The translations under genes and the position numbers were made by a program. A stretch of 64,000 bases of DNA from Halobellus litoreus. Lineage in GTDB: Archaea > Halobacteriota > Halobacteria > Halobacteriales > Haloferacaceae. The DNA is taken from NCBI RefSeq assembly GCF_024464595.1, contig NZ_JANHAW010000001.1, forward strand, positions 885,083-949,082, written 5' to 3'. The notes under the pieces were generated by a model. It had not been told where the DNA came from, did not search any database, and was given only the letters and a program-made list of their open reading frames with translations. Below, piece by piece: positions 16,887 to 26,638 of the stretch (its first letter is position 1; every line of letters begins with the position of its first letter).

Positions 16887-17420
16887 ATGGCACAACCGCA
16901 GGTCCCGGGCGACGGCGGCGAGACGCTCGAGTTGCCGTGCGGCGAGACCAGGTCCGTCCGTACGCTGGATTTGGGGATGCGAGAGTTCGAGTGCTCCTGC
17001 GGCGACTCCCACGCGGTTGTGATGGACGTTCATCCCCCCGAGCGGTTCGTTCCCGAGTTTCTCGTCTCCGTGCTCCGCGAGGCCGTCGAGACGACGAGCG
17101 AGGAGATGCCGGAGTTCGGCACGGCGCACCTGATGGGAATCGTCCTCGAAGAGTTCCCCCAGCGGGTCGTGTCGGCGGACGTGAGCGACGACGGCGACGT
17201 CGGCGCCGGGATCCTCTGGGTGACCGACTTCGACTCCCGACGGCTGCACGAGATCGTCGTCGAACTCGTGGTCGAACTGATGGAACACGCCGTCAGCCAC
17301 GCCGAGGACGACGCCGCCGTCTCCGAGTTCGAACGCCAGATGCTCGATTTCGACGTGAGCGAGTTCGTCGCCGAATACCGGGCGGAGCGCGACCTCTCCG
17401 AAGACGACGTCTACGCGTGA
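16887..17420 (+). CDS. Conserved haloarchaeal protein, DUF5815-like
   Basis: A soluble, acidic protein of 177 residues. The N-terminal part has LPCGETRSVRTLDLGMREFECSC split by two Cys-containing loops (C18; C37 and C39), then a mostly helical region ending in DLSEDDVYA. I believe this is the DUF5815 family, from memory and not from a search. The Cys/His-poor layout makes a strong zinc site unlikely. A TTTAAC box 27 bases before the ATG fits a leaderless promoter. No function is known. Confidence 0.72.
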   Translation: MAQPQVPGDGGETLELPCGETRSVRTLDLGMREFECSCGDSHAVVMDVHPPERFVPEFLVSVLREAVETTSEEMPEFGTAHLMGIVLEEFPQRVVSADVSDDGDVGAGILWVTDFDSRRLHEIVVELVVELMEHAVSHAEDDAAVSEFERQMLDFDVSEFVAEYRAERDLSEDDVYA

Positions 17421-17538
17421 GCGGGGCGGGACCGCGGCGGTTCTCACGACACCCTGACCGGGTAATCCCCGTCCGTCATCCGATCGTCCGACGACTGTCG
17501 CACTGAGATCTAAACGTCGTCGGACCGTCTGTCCGCGT

Positions 17539-17763
17539 ATGAACGCGACCCGGCCACCCGGGTTCGAACAACTCCTCGAAGTCCTCGAGGACGCCGAAGA
17601 ACCACTCACCGCACGCGAGATACTGGATCGTCTCCAGGAGCGTAACGTCGACGCCTTCGAGACGCCGTATCGAGTCGCGACCGTCCTGGGACGGATCGAA
17701 GAGCGCGACGGCCCCGTTGCCGTCGTTGCGGGGAGTCCCTACCGGTACCGACTCGTCGAGTGA
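17539..17763 (+). CDS. Small winged-helix-like protein
   Basis: 74 residues. EPLTAREILDRLQERNVDAFETPYRVATVLGRIEER (shown here as its helix-turn-helix region, residues 22-57) followed by VAVVAGSPYRYRL resembles a winged-helix DNA-binding domain, with two helices and a C-terminal beta wing. CTAAAC about 26 bases upstream acts as the TATA-like box. It may be a small transcription factor; the target is unknown. It is followed after 93 bases by carB, but that gene has its own TATA-like element. Confidence 0.7.
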   Translation: MNATRPPGFEQLLEVLEDAEEPLTAREILDRLQERNVDAFETPYRVATVLGRIEERDGPVAVVAGSPYRYRLVE

Positions 17764-17856
17764 GACGGCCGGAGAGCGTTACGAATTTCGAAACCGGGTT
17801 TCGTATCTCGTAGTAATTCGCCGGGCTTATTACGATGTGCGGACTTCTCCAGAGTG

Positions 17857-20800
17857 ATGACTGACGAGGACACCTCGATAGACGGTGCGGCAGCGTCCGA
17901 AGACCGGACGATACTGCTCATCGGCAGCGGACCCATTCAGATCGGACAGGCGGCCGAGTTCGACTACTCCGGCGCGCAGGCCTGCCGAGCGCTCCAAGAG
18001 GAGGGGGCGCGAGTCGTCCTCGTCAACTCGAACCCGGCGACGATCATGACGGATCCGGAGATGGCCGACCGGGTGTACATCGAGCCCATCACGCCCGAAG
18101 CTATCTCGGAGATCATCCGCGAGGAGAAGCCCGACGGCGTCATCGCCGGCCTGGGCGGCCAGACGGGACTGAACGTCACGGCCGAACTCGCAGAGCAGGG
18201 CATCCTCGAGGAGTTCGACGTCGACATTATGGGCACGCCGCTGGACACCATCTACGCCACGGAGGACCGCGACCTCTTCCGCCAGCGGATGGAGAACATC
18301 GGCCAACCCGTCCCCGAATCGACGACCATCGTGCTCGACGACGACGAGGAGGTCCAGAGCCTGACCGAAGACGACCTCCGCGACCGCGTCGACGACGCCG
18401 TCGAGGCGGTCGGCGGCCTCCCCGTGATCGCGCGGACGACCTACACCCTCGGCGGATCGGGGTCGGGCGTCGTCCACGAATTCGAGGAACTGTACGAGCG
18501 GGTCCGCAAGGGCCTCCGCCTCTCGCGGAACAGCGAGGTGCTCATCACCGAGTCTATCTCGGGGTGGGTCGAACTCGAGTACGAGGTGATGCGCGACGCC
18601 GACGACTCCTGTATCATCATCTGCAACATGGAGAACATCGACCCGATGGGCATCCACACGGGCGAGTCCATCGTGGTCACGCCCTCGCAGGTCATTCCCG
18701 ACGAGGGCCACCAAGAGATGCGCGACGCCGCGCTCGAAGTGATCCGGGAACTCGGCATCCAGGGCGGCTGTAACATCCAGTTCGCCTGGCACGACGACGG
18801 CACGCCCGGCGGCGAGTACCGCGTGGTCGAGGTGAATCCGCGCGTCTCCCGCTCCTCGGCGCTCGCCTCGAAGGCGACCGGCTACCCGATCGCCCGCGTG
18901 ACCGCGAAGGTCGCACTCGGCAAGCGCCTCCACGAGATCGAGAACGAGATCACCGGCGAGACGACCGCGGCGTTCGAGCCCGCGATCGACTACGTCGTCA
19001 CGAAGATCCCGCGGTGGCCCAAGGACAAGTTCGACGACGTCGACTTCACGCTCTCGACGGCGATGAAGTCCACGGGAGAAGCGATGGCCATCGGCCGGAC
19101 GTTCGAGGAGTCGATGCTGAAGGCGATCCGCTCGACGGAGTACGAGCCCGCGACCGACGTCGAAGCGGTCTCCGACGAGGTGCTCGAAACGGAACTGCTC
19201 GAACGGCCAACACCTGACAGAACGTACGCCATCTTCGAGGCGTTCGACCGCGGCTACTCCGTCGAGGACGTCCAGGAACTGACCGGCATCAAGGAGTGGT
19301 ACCTCGAACGCTACCAGCGCGTCTCGGAGGCGATGGACGCCGCCCAGGAGGGCGACTTCACGACCGCCGCGACCGCCGGCGTCACGAACGCCGAGATCGC
19401 GGCCTCGACGGGATCGACCGTCAGCGAGGTCGAGACCGACGTCCCCGGGCGCACGTACAAGCAGGTCGACACCTGCGCCGGCGAGTTCGCCGCCCAGACG
19501 CCCTATTATTACTCCTCGCGCAAGCCCGAGTTCTACACGGGCCCCTACGAGGGCGACGCCGCCGCGGGCGAACTCCGCGTCGACCGCGACGTCGAGAGCG
19601 TCGTCGTCGTCGGCGGCGGCCCGATCCGCATCGGCCAGGGCGTCGAGTTCGACTACTGCTCGGTCCACGCCGTGCAGGCGCTCCGGGAGATGGGCATCGA
19701 CGCCCACGTCGTGAACAACAACCCCGAGACGGTCTCGACCGACTACGACACCTCCGACGGCCTGTTCTTCGAGCCAATCACCGCAGAAGAGGTCGCAGAC
19801 GTCGTCGAGGCCGCAGACGCCGACGGCGTGATGGTCCAGTTCGGCGGCCAGACCTCGGTCAACATCGGCCACCCGCTGAAGTCCGAGATCGATCGTCGCG
19901 GCCTCGACTGCGAGATCCTCGGCACGAGCGTCGACGCGATGGACCTCGCGGAGGACCGCGACCGCTTCAACCGCCTGATGGACGACCTCGGTATCCTCCA
20001 ACCCGAGGGCGGGTCCGCGACCAGCGAGCGGGAGGCGCTCGACCTCGCGAACGACATCGGGTACCCCGTGCTCGTCCGCCCGTCGTACGTCCTGGGCGGC
20101 CGCGCGATGCAGGTCGTCTACTCGGACGCGGAACTGAAGGAGTACATCGAGGAGGCCGTCCGCGTCTCCCCCGACAAGCCGATCCTCATCGATCAGTTCC
20201 TCGCCGACGCCATCGAACTGGACGTCGACGCCGTCTCCGACGGCGAGCGCGCCATCATCGGCGGCGTGATGGAACACGTCGAGAGCGCGGGCGTCCACTC
20301 CGGCGACTCCGCGTGTATGATCCCGCCGCGTTCGCTCGACGCCGACACGCTCGAACGCGTCCGCGAGGTCACCGAGGACATCGCGACCGCGCTGGACACG
20401 GTCGGCCTGCTGAACGTCCAGTTGGCCGTCAAGGACGGCGAGGTCTACGTCCTCGAAGCCAACCCGCGCTCCTCGCGGACGGTCCCGTTCGTCTCGAAGG
20501 CGACGGACGTCCCGATCGCGAAGCTCGCTGCGAAGGTGATGGCGGGCGAGACGCTCGACGATCTGGACGTCGACGAGAAGATCCCCGGCGACGTCAGCGT
20601 CAAGGAGGTCGTCCTGCCGTTCGACCGCCTGCCGGGGTCGGACCCGCGCCTCGGCCCGGAGATGAAATCGACGGGCGAGGTGATGGGCACCGCCTCGACC
20701 TTCGGGAAGGCTTACGACAAAGCCCAGGACGCGACGGGCAAGCCCATCCCCGAGTCGGGGACCGCGTGGGTCGACCTCTCCGCCGACGAGTTCCCCGACC

Positions 20801-21102
20801 CCGAAAGCGAGGACGGGACGGCGCTCGAAGCCGGCTACGACGCGCACTTCGACCTCGCGACGTTCGACGACGAGGAGGCCCTCGTCTCGGCGATCCGCGC
20901 CGGCGAGATCGATCTCGTCGTCTCCCGCGACCGCGACGCCCTCGAAGTCTGCGTCGAAGAGGAGATCACCTACTTCTCGACGACCGCGTCCGCGTTCGCG
21001 GCGCTGGAGGCCCTGGACTCGAAGGACGATCCGATCGACGTCGAGGCCGTCTCCGACCGCCCGCGCCGCGCCGAGCGGTGGGGCGCGCCCTCGGACGACT
21101 GA
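17857..21102 (+). CDS. carB: Carbamoyl-phosphate synthase large subunit
   Basis: 1081 residues, the usual length. It makes carbamoyl phosphate from bicarbonate, ammonia and two ATP for pyrimidine and arginine synthesis, working with the glutaminase subunit CarA, which is not in this window. Two homologous halves are plain: ILLIGSGPIQIGQAAEFDYS near the N-terminus and VVVVGGGPIRIGQGVEFDYC near residue 590, each followed by an ATP-grasp domain (VIARTTYTLGGSGSG; VLVRPSYVLGGRAMQ) and the EVNPRVSRSSAL / EANPRSSRTVPF motifs. A short C-terminal allosteric domain follows. The ATG is preferred to a GTG one codon upstream. TTATTA about 28 bases upstream is a leaderless promoter. Confidence 0.97.
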   Translation: MTDEDTSIDGAAASEDRTILLIGSGPIQIGQAAEFDYSGAQACRALQEEGARVVLVNSNPATIMTDPEMADRVYIEPITPEAISEIIREEKPDGVIAGLGGQTGLNVTAELAEQGILEEFDVDIMGTPLDTIYATEDRDLFRQRMENIGQPVPESTTIVLDDDEEVQSLTEDDLRDRVDDAVEAVGGLPVIARTTYTLGGSGSGVVHEFEELYERVRKGLRLSRNSEVLITESISGWVELEYEVMRDADDSCIIICNMENIDPMGIHTGESIVVTPSQVIPDEGHQEMRDAALEVIRELGIQGGCNIQFAWHDDGTPGGEYRVVEVNPRVSRSSALASKATGYPIARVTAKVALGKRLHEIENEITGETTAAFEPAIDYVVTKIPRWPKDKFDDVDFTLSTAMKSTGEAMAIGRTFEESMLKAIRSTEYEPATDVEAVSDEVLETELLERPTPDRTYAIFEAFDRGYSVEDVQELTGIKEWYLERYQRVSEAMDAAQEGDFTTAATAGVTNAEIAASTGSTVSEVETDVPGRTYKQVDTCAGEFAAQTPYYYSSRKPEFYTGPYEGDAAAGELRVDRDVESVVVVGGGPIRIGQGVEFDYCSVHAVQALREMGIDAHVVNNNPETVSTDYDTSDGLFFEPITAEEVADVVEAADADGVMVQFGGQTSVNIGHPLKSEIDRRGLDCEILGTSVDAMDLAEDRDRFNRLMDDLGILQPEGGSATSEREALDLANDIGYPVLVRPSYVLGGRAMQVVYSDAELKEYIEEAVRVSPDKPILIDQFLADAIELDVDAVSDGERAIIGGVMEHVESAGVHSGDSACMIPPRSLDADTLERVREVTEDIATALDTVGLLNVQLAVKDGEVYVLEANPRSSRTVPFVSKATDVPIAKLAAKVMAGETLDDLDVDEKIPGDVSVKEVVLPFDRLPGSDPRLGPEMKSTGEVMGTASTFGKAYDKAQDATGKPIPESGTAWVDLSADEFPDPESEDGTALEAGYDAHFDLATFDDEEALVSAIRAGEIDLVVSRDRDALEVCVEEEITYFSTTASAFAALEALDSKDDPIDVEAVSDRPRRAERWGAPSDD

Positions 21103-21492
21103 GGCGGTAGCAGTGGACCCTAAATAACGCGGTTTTCGACGTCTCGCCGTTTTCGCTACCGGACGTGAATTTATATACGAACCCGCGGCCAGTACCCCCG
21201 TGATCTGACGACGACCCTGCGTCGGGTCGCGGTTGCTCGGCACGTCGACGCGGGACGAGGATGACGGCGCTGCGAGGACGTCGTCGCGGGCGGTGTGCCG
21301 ACTGTTCGCCCACGAGACAGCGTCGGCGTTACGATGCAGCACGCCTTCGGCAGGCGATGGCCCCGGAGAACTGCCGGGCGGGAATGGAAGCGCGGGGGCT
21401 TCCGAAGTGTTCCCAGTCGTGACGGACTTCGCCGATCAGCATCAGTAGTGAACGCGTGTCATTCAAGTTCGCCCGGTCCTAACGCCGATCCG
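21103..21492 (+). other. 390-base gap with a strong TATA box and no recognisable gene
   Basis: AATTTATATAC at 21168-21178 is the best TATA-like element in the window. A transcript should start near 21200, nearly 300 bases before the next gene. The expected transcript begins with GTGATCTGA, so it has no leaderless ORF, and carries a hairpin CGACCC/GGGTCG at 21212-21229. No tRNA, SRP RNA or RNase P RNA motifs are seen. It may be a noncoding RNA or a long 5' leader for the next gene. Confidence 0.45.
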
Positions 21493-22104
21493 ATGAAACT
21501 CCGCCAGAACCTCCGCCACTTCGCGGCGAAGAAAGCGCTGACGATGCCGGTCGTCGGCGACATCGCGACGGACAAACTCGTCGACCTCCACGTCCGCGTG
21601 TTCGGCGAAAAGGCCGACCCAGAGCACCGCGAGGAGCGCGAACCCCATATGGCGGTGTTCTTCGAGCTGACGTTCGACACGTACGTCCGCGCGCTCGAAG
21701 AGGGGTTCACCGAGGCGGAGGCCCGCGAGATCACGCACATCCAGGCGAACTTCGACTTCTACAACCACGGCTGGACGGAGATGATGGAGTTCCCGGTCGA
21801 GGAACTCGAAGCGCACTACGAGCGCTACGAGGAGTTCTTCGAGCGCTACGACATCGACATCGCGAATCCGCTCGGCGACTTCCGCACGAAGGAGGTTCCG
21901 GACGCCCCGTCGACGCCGGAACGACTCGAAGACCCGGAGCACCCCCACGCCGCGGGCGGCTTCGCGGACGACGTCTACGTCGAGAGCGAGGACGGCGAGG
22001 TCCGCGTCGGCGGCCGCGAGGAGCCCGACGACGTCGACGTCGAGATCGCGCCGGGCCTCCAGGACGTCGACGCCGAGGGCGACGCGGACGAGACCGAGGC
22101 CTGA
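21493..22104 (+). CDS. Conserved haloarchaeal protein, DUF6149-like
   Basis: A soluble, very acidic protein of 203 residues. The core (about 1-135) is helical and charged, with HMAVFFELTFDTYVRALEEG and HIQANFDFYNHGWTEMMEF; the last 65 residues are Asp/Glu/Val-rich and probably disordered. I recall this as DUF6149, a haloarchaeal family of unknown function. The ATG at MKLRQN is chosen; the reading frame is open 200 bases further upstream, but that part is Arg- and Ser-rich and unlike haloarchaeal protein. Confidence 0.74.
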   Translation: MKLRQNLRHFAAKKALTMPVVGDIATDKLVDLHVRVFGEKADPEHREEREPHMAVFFELTFDTYVRALEEGFTEAEAREITHIQANFDFYNHGWTEMMEFPVEELEAHYERYEEFFERYDIDIANPLGDFRTKEVPDAPSTPERLEDPEHPHAAGGFADDVYVESEDGEVRVGGREEPDDVDVEIAPGLQDVDAEGDADETEA

Positions 22105-22166
22105 GCGTCGCGGCCGTCGCCCGCGGAGCGTCGCGATCGCCACTTCCTACCGCCGCGTCTCCCGCC

Positions 22167-23567
22167 TCACTCGTCGGAACCGAAGTCGAAGTCACTCTCA
22201 GCCGTTTCTCCGCCGGTATCCGCCGTCAGTGACGCGTCGATCCGGTCGGCCACCTCGTAGCCCGCGACGACGCCGCCGTTGAGCGATCGCTCCGGGTACT
22301 GCGCTTCCGAGGCCATTCCGGCGTAGTAGACGCCCGCGCCGACGGCCTCGTCGAGGTGGTACGGAACCACGAGGTCGAGGTAGCCGCGCTCGTAGATCGG
22401 CGCGGCGCGCGGGTTGCGCGCGATCCGGAACGCCGAGACCGCGGATCGATCGAACGCGGGGAACATCGACTCGATCTCTTCGAGCCACGTCTCCCGGACC
22501 TCGTCGTCGCCCATCCGCCACAGTTCCTCTTCGCTGTCCTGGACGTACGCAGCGACGTAGAGGAGGTGATCGCCGCCGTAGCGTTCCCGCTCGACGAAGT
22601 TCGTATGTTCGATGAGCGCGCCGAAGGGCGCGTCGTGCGCCACGTTCAGCCAGTAGGTGTCGAGCAGCGACTCCTCCATCGTGACGAGGCCGCAGACCGC
22701 CCCCTGGAAGTCGATGTCGCAGTGGAAGCCGGTCAGCGACTCCAGGACGTTCGGCATCGTCGCGACGACGGCGGCGTCGACGTCGTGCACGGTCCCGCCG
22801 CCGCTCTGGTGGGCCTCCGCGTCGTCCGAGTCGCCCGATTCGACCGTGAGCGACTGCACGCGTCCGTCCGCGACCGTGAGGTCCGTTACGGGCGCGTCGG
22901 TCGTGATGTTCTCCCGACCGACGGCGTCGACGAGGGCGTCGAGCAGGACGCCGAACCCGCCGTCGAAGTAGCCGAGGATCTCGCCGCGGAGCAGGTCCCG
23001 CTCCCCGCGGAACCGGACCCGGCCGAGGAACCAGGCCGCCGAGATGTCGTCCTTTCTGTCCCCGTACTTGCCGTCGAGGAGCGGATCGACGAAGTTCTCG
23101 TACACGCTCTTCGTCGTGTGTTCCTCGACGAACTCCCGGACCGTGACGTGCTCGTACTCCGAGAGGTCGTCGTAGGCGTCGAAGTCGGGGACGAGCTCGC
23201 GGACGTCGATTCCCTGGGTGAGCATCCCGAGCCGGAACTTGTCGTAGAGGCTCATATGCGGGTACGCGAGGATCTCCCACGGCGTGTCGAGCGGGTGGAC
23301 GACGCCGTCGACGTAGTAGCCGTTGGTGCCGACGCGCCACTCGATCCGATCGCCGAGCCCCAGCTCGTCGGCGAGTTCGACGATCGTCTCCTCGGACTTC
23401 GAGAGGTGGTGATAGAACTGCTCGATGTCGTCGCCGCGCGTCTCGTAGGTGGCCGCGAGCCCGCCGAGTTGCGCTGCGGCCTCGAACACCTGCACGTCGT
23501 GCCCGTGCTGCTGCAACCGATAGGCGGTCGCGAGTCCCGCGATCCCGCCGCCGACGACGCCGATCAT
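22167..23567 (-). CDS. NAD(P)/FAD-dependent oxidoreductase (amine oxidase/protoporphyrinogen oxidase type)
   Basis: 466 residues. The start MIGVVGGGIAGLATAYRLQQ is an FAD-binding Rossmann motif (GxGxxG) with a distal acidic residue in VFEAAAQLGGLA. C-terminal YYAGMASEAQYPERSLNGG closes around the FAD, as in amine oxidases and protoporphyrinogen oxidases. HPLDTPWEILAYPHMS and VREFVEEHTTKSVYENFVDPLL resemble UDP-galactopyranose mutase-like and carotenoid/porphyrin-type desaturase folds used by archaeal glycan or lipid genes. The substrate cannot be assigned. The last 20 residues are a polar tail. The gene diverges from thrB. Confidence 0.86.
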   Translation of the reverse strand: MIGVVGGGIAGLATAYRLQQHGHDVQVFEAAAQLGGLAATYETRGDDIEQFYHHLSKSEETIVELADELGLGDRIEWRVGTNGYYVDGVVHPLDTPWEILAYPHMSLYDKFRLGMLTQGIDVRELVPDFDAYDDLSEYEHVTVREFVEEHTTKSVYENFVDPLLDGKYGDRKDDISAAWFLGRVRFRGERDLLRGEILGYFDGGFGVLLDALVDAVGRENITTDAPVTDLTVADGRVQSLTVESGDSDDAEAHQSGGGTVHDVDAAVVATMPNVLESLTGFHCDIDFQGAVCGLVTMEESLLDTYWLNVAHDAPFGALIEHTNFVERERYGGDHLLYVAAYVQDSEEELWRMGDDEVRETWLEEIESMFPAFDRSAVSAFRIARNPRAAPIYERGYLDLVVPYHLDEAVGAGVYYAGMASEAQYPERSLNGGVVAGYEVADRIDASLTADTGGETAESDFDFGSDE

Positions 23568-23707
23568 ACGTCCCGTACTCGACTGGCCCGAAAGTGTGTT
23601 CCGTTCCGATCCTCCGGAGCGGTCCGCACCGCCCGGCCGCGCCGTCGGTCGGTCCGGTCGTTCCCTCGTTCGCTACCTTTTTACCCTCGTTGGGCAACCT
23701 GACGCGT

Positions 23708-24583
23708 ATGCAGACGGTCAGGGCCCCGGCGACGAGCGCGAATCTCGGCAGCGGATTCGACGTCTTCGGCGTCGCCCTCGACCGCCCCACCGACGTCGTT
23801 CGCGTCGAGAAGGCCGATCGGACGACCATCGAGATGACCGGCGTCGGGAGCCAGTACATCCCCGAAGACCCCGAGAAGAACGTCGTCGGTGCGGTCGCAG
23901 CGGAACTCGACGCGCCGGCGCACATCAAGATCGACAAGGGCGTTCGGCCCTCCTCCGGACTCGGTTCCTCGGCCGCCAGCTCCGCCGGGGCGGCCGTCGC
24001 GTTGAATGCCCTCTACGATCGGGGACTCTCCCGCGAGGAACTCGTCCCCATCGCCGCCGAGGGCGAGGCGGTCGTTTCCGGCGAGGCCCACGCCGACAAC
24101 GTCGCGCCGGCGCTTCTGGGTGGCTTCACGGTCGCCCGCGGCGACGCGGTCACCGCCGTCGACGCGTCGATCCCGCTCGTGGCCTGTCTCCCGGAAATCG
24201 CCGTCTCGACCCGTGACGCCCGGAGCGTCGTGCCCGCGTCGGCGTCGATGGAGGACGTCGTTCACACCGTCGGGTCGGCGGCGACACTCGCGGTGGGGAT
24301 GTGCCGTGACGACCCCGAACTCGTCGGGTGCGGGATGGACGAGCGCGTCGTCACGCCGGCCCGCGCCGAACTCATCACGGGGTACGACGCCGTCCGCGAG
24401 GCCGCTCTCGACGCGGGCGCAGCGGGCGTCACCGTCTCCGGTGCGGGTCCAGCCGTCATCGCGCCGTGTCGGGAGTCGAACCGTCGCCACGTCGCCGCGG
24501 CGATGGTCGACGCCTTCGCCGAGGCCGGCGTCGAGTCCCGCGCGTACCAGACGCGGGTGAGTCAGGGCGCGACGTTGTACTGA
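23708..24583 (+). CDS. thrB: Homoserine kinase
   Basis: 291 residues of the GHMP kinase superfamily. It phosphorylates homoserine in threonine synthesis. MQTVRAPATSANLGSGFDVFG is the family's start (first 20 residues match), and PSSGLGSSAA (residues 81-90) is the GHMP ATP-binding loop; the C-terminal GVTVSGAGPAVIAP is the third conserved motif. The start chosen gives the canonical N-terminus; the frame is open upstream but without homology. CTTTTTAC about 29 bases before the ATG is the likely promoter. No other threonine pathway gene is adjacent. Confidence 0.95.
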   Translation: MQTVRAPATSANLGSGFDVFGVALDRPTDVVRVEKADRTTIEMTGVGSQYIPEDPEKNVVGAVAAELDAPAHIKIDKGVRPSSGLGSSAASSAGAAVALNALYDRGLSREELVPIAAEGEAVVSGEAHADNVAPALLGGFTVARGDAVTAVDASIPLVACLPEIAVSTRDARSVVPASASMEDVVHTVGSAATLAVGMCRDDPELVGCGMDERVVTPARAELITGYDAVREAALDAGAAGVTVSGAGPAVIAPCRESNRRHVAAAMVDAFAEAGVESRAYQTRVSQGATLY

Positions 24584-24673
24584 TTCTCGCCGTGCGCTCG
24601 GTGAGCGCGTACCGTAGGAAACGCGCTCGAAGGCGCGTGAAGGAAAAGAGCGTTCCGTCGGCGATTCGGCCGT

Positions 24674-25582
24674 TCAGACGCCGCGGCCCTGCAGTTTCTC
24701 CTCTTCGGGGAGGTCCGTGTTGGACTCGCCTTTCATCCCCGCTCCGAGGTTCGAGGCGATCGCGGCGAGTTCGTCGGGGTCGTCCCAGTTGTTGACGGCT
24801 TCCACGATGGCTTCGCCCATCACCGGCGGGTTCTCCGCGCCGAAGATGCCCGAGCCGACGAAGATGCCGTCGCACTCGTGGTGCATCATCAGCGCCGCGT
24901 CGGCGGGCGTCGCGATCCCGCCGGCGGCGAAGTTCACGACCGGCAGCCGACCCATCTCGGCGGTCTCGTGGACGAGGTCCGCGGGGGCCTCGTGCTCGCG
25001 AGCCCACTTCTCGCGCTCCTCGTGGGTCTTCCCCTCGAGTTCGCGGATCGCGCCCTTGATGTTCCGCTGGTGGTGGACGGCCTGATTCACGTCGCCGGTG
25101 CCCGCCTCGCCCTTCGTGCGGATCATCGCCGCGCCCTCGTCGATCCGGCGGAGCGCCTCGCCGAGGTTGCGCGCGCCGCAGACGAACGGCGCGGTGAAGT
25201 CGCGCTTGTCGATGTGGTACCGCTCGTCGGCGGGCGTGAGCACCTCGCTCTCGTCGATCATATCGACGCCGACCGACTGGAGGATTTCGGCCTCTTTCGT
25301 GTGGCCGATTCGGGACTTCCCCATCACCGGGATCGAGACGGAGTCGACGATCTCTTTGACGTCCGCGGGGTCGGCCATCCGCGCGACGCCGCCGCGCTTT
25401 CGGATGTCTGCGGGGACGGCTTCGAGCGCCATCACCGCGACCGCGCCGGCTTCTTCGGCGATCTTCGCCTGTTCGGCGTCGACGACGTCCATGATGACGC
25501 CGCCCTTCTGCATCTGTGCGAACCCGCGCTTGACGAGGTCGGTCCCGCGGCGGAGTTCGGACAGATCAGTCTCCTCGGACAT
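24674..25582 (-). CDS. pdxS: Pyridoxal 5'-phosphate synthase subunit PdxS
   Basis: 302 residues; a (beta/alpha)8 enzyme that joins ribose-5-phosphate, glyceraldehyde-3-phosphate and ammonia to PLP with the glutaminase PdxT (not in this window). The catalytic lysines are seen in VMGKSRIGH (K89) and [10 protein letters not shown] (K157); [13 protein letters not shown] binds phosphate. The start is the ATG at [10 protein letters not shown]; the frame extends 14 codons upstream into promoter DNA. On this strand TTTAAG lies about 25 bases before the ATG. It faces the thrB gene with 90 bases between stops. Confidence 0.97.
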   Translation of the reverse strand: MSEETDLSELRRGTDLVKRGFAQMQKGGVIMDVVDAEQAKIAEEAGAVAVMALEAVPADIRKRGGVARMADPADVKEIVDSVSIPVMGKSRIGHTKEAEILQSVGVDMIDESEVLTPADERYHIDKRDFTAPFVCGARNLGEALRRIDEGAAMIRTKGEAGTGDVNQAVHHQRNIKGAIRELEGKTHEEREKWAREHEAPADLVHETAEMGRLPVVNFAAGGIATPADAALMMHHECDGIFVGSGIFGAENPPVMGEAIVEAVNNWDDPDELAAIASNLGAGMKGESNTDLPEEEKLQGRGV

Positions 25583-25779
25583 ACTATGGGGTTGCGGTCG
25601 AACGCACTTAAACCGTTTAGTCACGGCGTCGACGGGGCGTTCGGCGATCGTGAGCGGCCGATAGATTCATCTAAAATTAGTCCCGGATACCGACGGTCGA
25701 CGGGCGTTGGCTCCGCCCGAAAGCTCCCCGCCGCTACCGGAACCGGCACCACTTTTTCGCCTGGATTCGAGCGTCGGGT

Positions 25780-26547
25780 ATGGCCTCGTCCCGCGCGCCC
25801 GCTTCGGCGCTCTACGACCTCGTCTCCGGAGACGGACTCCCGGCCCCCGACGGCCTCCCGCGGTGGCTCGCGCCGCTGCCGACGTGGCTCGAAAACGTCG
25901 GGCTCCGGTTCGCCTGGGTCGTCGTCGCGATCAACCTCCTCGGGACCGCGTTCGGCTTCTGGTACTACGGGTTTCATCCCCTGCCGCTGTCGGACCCGCT
26001 CGTCACCTGGCAGTTCGCGGCCGAGCCGGTCGTGATGTGGCCGTTCGTCCCCGACAGCCCGATGGCGACGCTCTTCATCGCGCTGGCCTTCGCGAGTTGG
26101 AAGCTCGGTCGGACGAACGAGTACCTCGTCTCGCTGGCCTTTTTCGGCTGCTGGAAGCTCGGACTCTGGACACCGTACGTGCTCACGGTGTTCGCGGACG
26201 CCTTCCTGCAGACGACGTGGCTGCCGCTCTACGTCTTCCTGTTCGTGAGTCACCTCGCGATGGTCGTCCAAGCGTTCGTCCTTCACCGGATCTCGGACTT
26301 CCCGGTCCGCGCCGTCGCCGTCGCGCTCGCGTGGTACGGCCTCAACGACATCGTCGACTACTTCGTGCCGATCGTCGGCGACCCCCACCACACGTCGCTA
26401 CCGCTGGCCGACGGCGTCGTGATCGGCGGGACGACGGTTCTGCAGATCGCCGCCGTCGGGGCGGTTCTCCTCACATTCGCCGCGACGTTCTTCGCGCTCG
26501 CGACGCGGGTGAAGAAACTGGAACTGCGTCTCGAAGCTGGCGAGTAA
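25780..26547 (+). CDS. DUF1405 membrane protein
   Basis: 255 residues, seven hydrophobic segments. The GTAFGFWYYGFHPLPLSDPL, FVPDSPMATLFIAL and WTPYVLTVFADAF blocks are the DUF1405 pattern, a family found in haloarchaea and Bacillus (YpjA) with no known function. The N-terminal 45 residues are polar and cytosolic. CCACTTTTT at about -28 serves as promoter. The next gene runs the same way after 91 bases. Confidence 0.85.
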   Translation: MASSRAPASALYDLVSGDGLPAPDGLPRWLAPLPTWLENVGLRFAWVVVAINLLGTAFGFWYYGFHPLPLSDPLVTWQFAAEPVVMWPFVPDSPMATLFIALAFASWKLGRTNEYLVSLAFFGCWKLGLWTPYVLTVFADAFLQTTWLPLYVFLFVSHLAMVVQAFVLHRISDFPVRAVAVALAWYGLNDIVDYFVPIVGDPHHTSLPLADGVVIGGTTVLQIAAVGAVLLTFAATFFALATRVKKLELRLEAGE

Positions 26548-26638
26548 CTCGGCCGCTGCCGACGACTGCGGCGCTCCGAAGCGGCACCGCGGGAGGGAAC
26601 CCCACAGTATTTTGCGTCGCCGTCCCGACCGAGCGCGT

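Noticed and set aside
17830-21342. 1170-codon open frame antisense to carB
   Set aside because: Mirror frame of a strongly G+C-biased gene; its protein is Val/Arg/Asp-rich without family motifs, while carB is full length with all signatures.
21200-21480. RNase P RNA or SRP RNA in the gap after carB
   Set aside because: The conserved GAGGAAAGTCC/ACAGAA parts of RNase P RNA and the SRP domain IV loop are not present.
21295-21492. 66-codon upstream extension of the DUF6149-like gene
   Set aside because: The extra part is Arg/Ser-rich and not acidic; the ATG at 21493 begins a typical protein.
22356-23702. 448-codon frame opposite the FAD oxidoreductase
   Set aside because: Shadow frame; the opposite strand has the intact FAD motif and family end.
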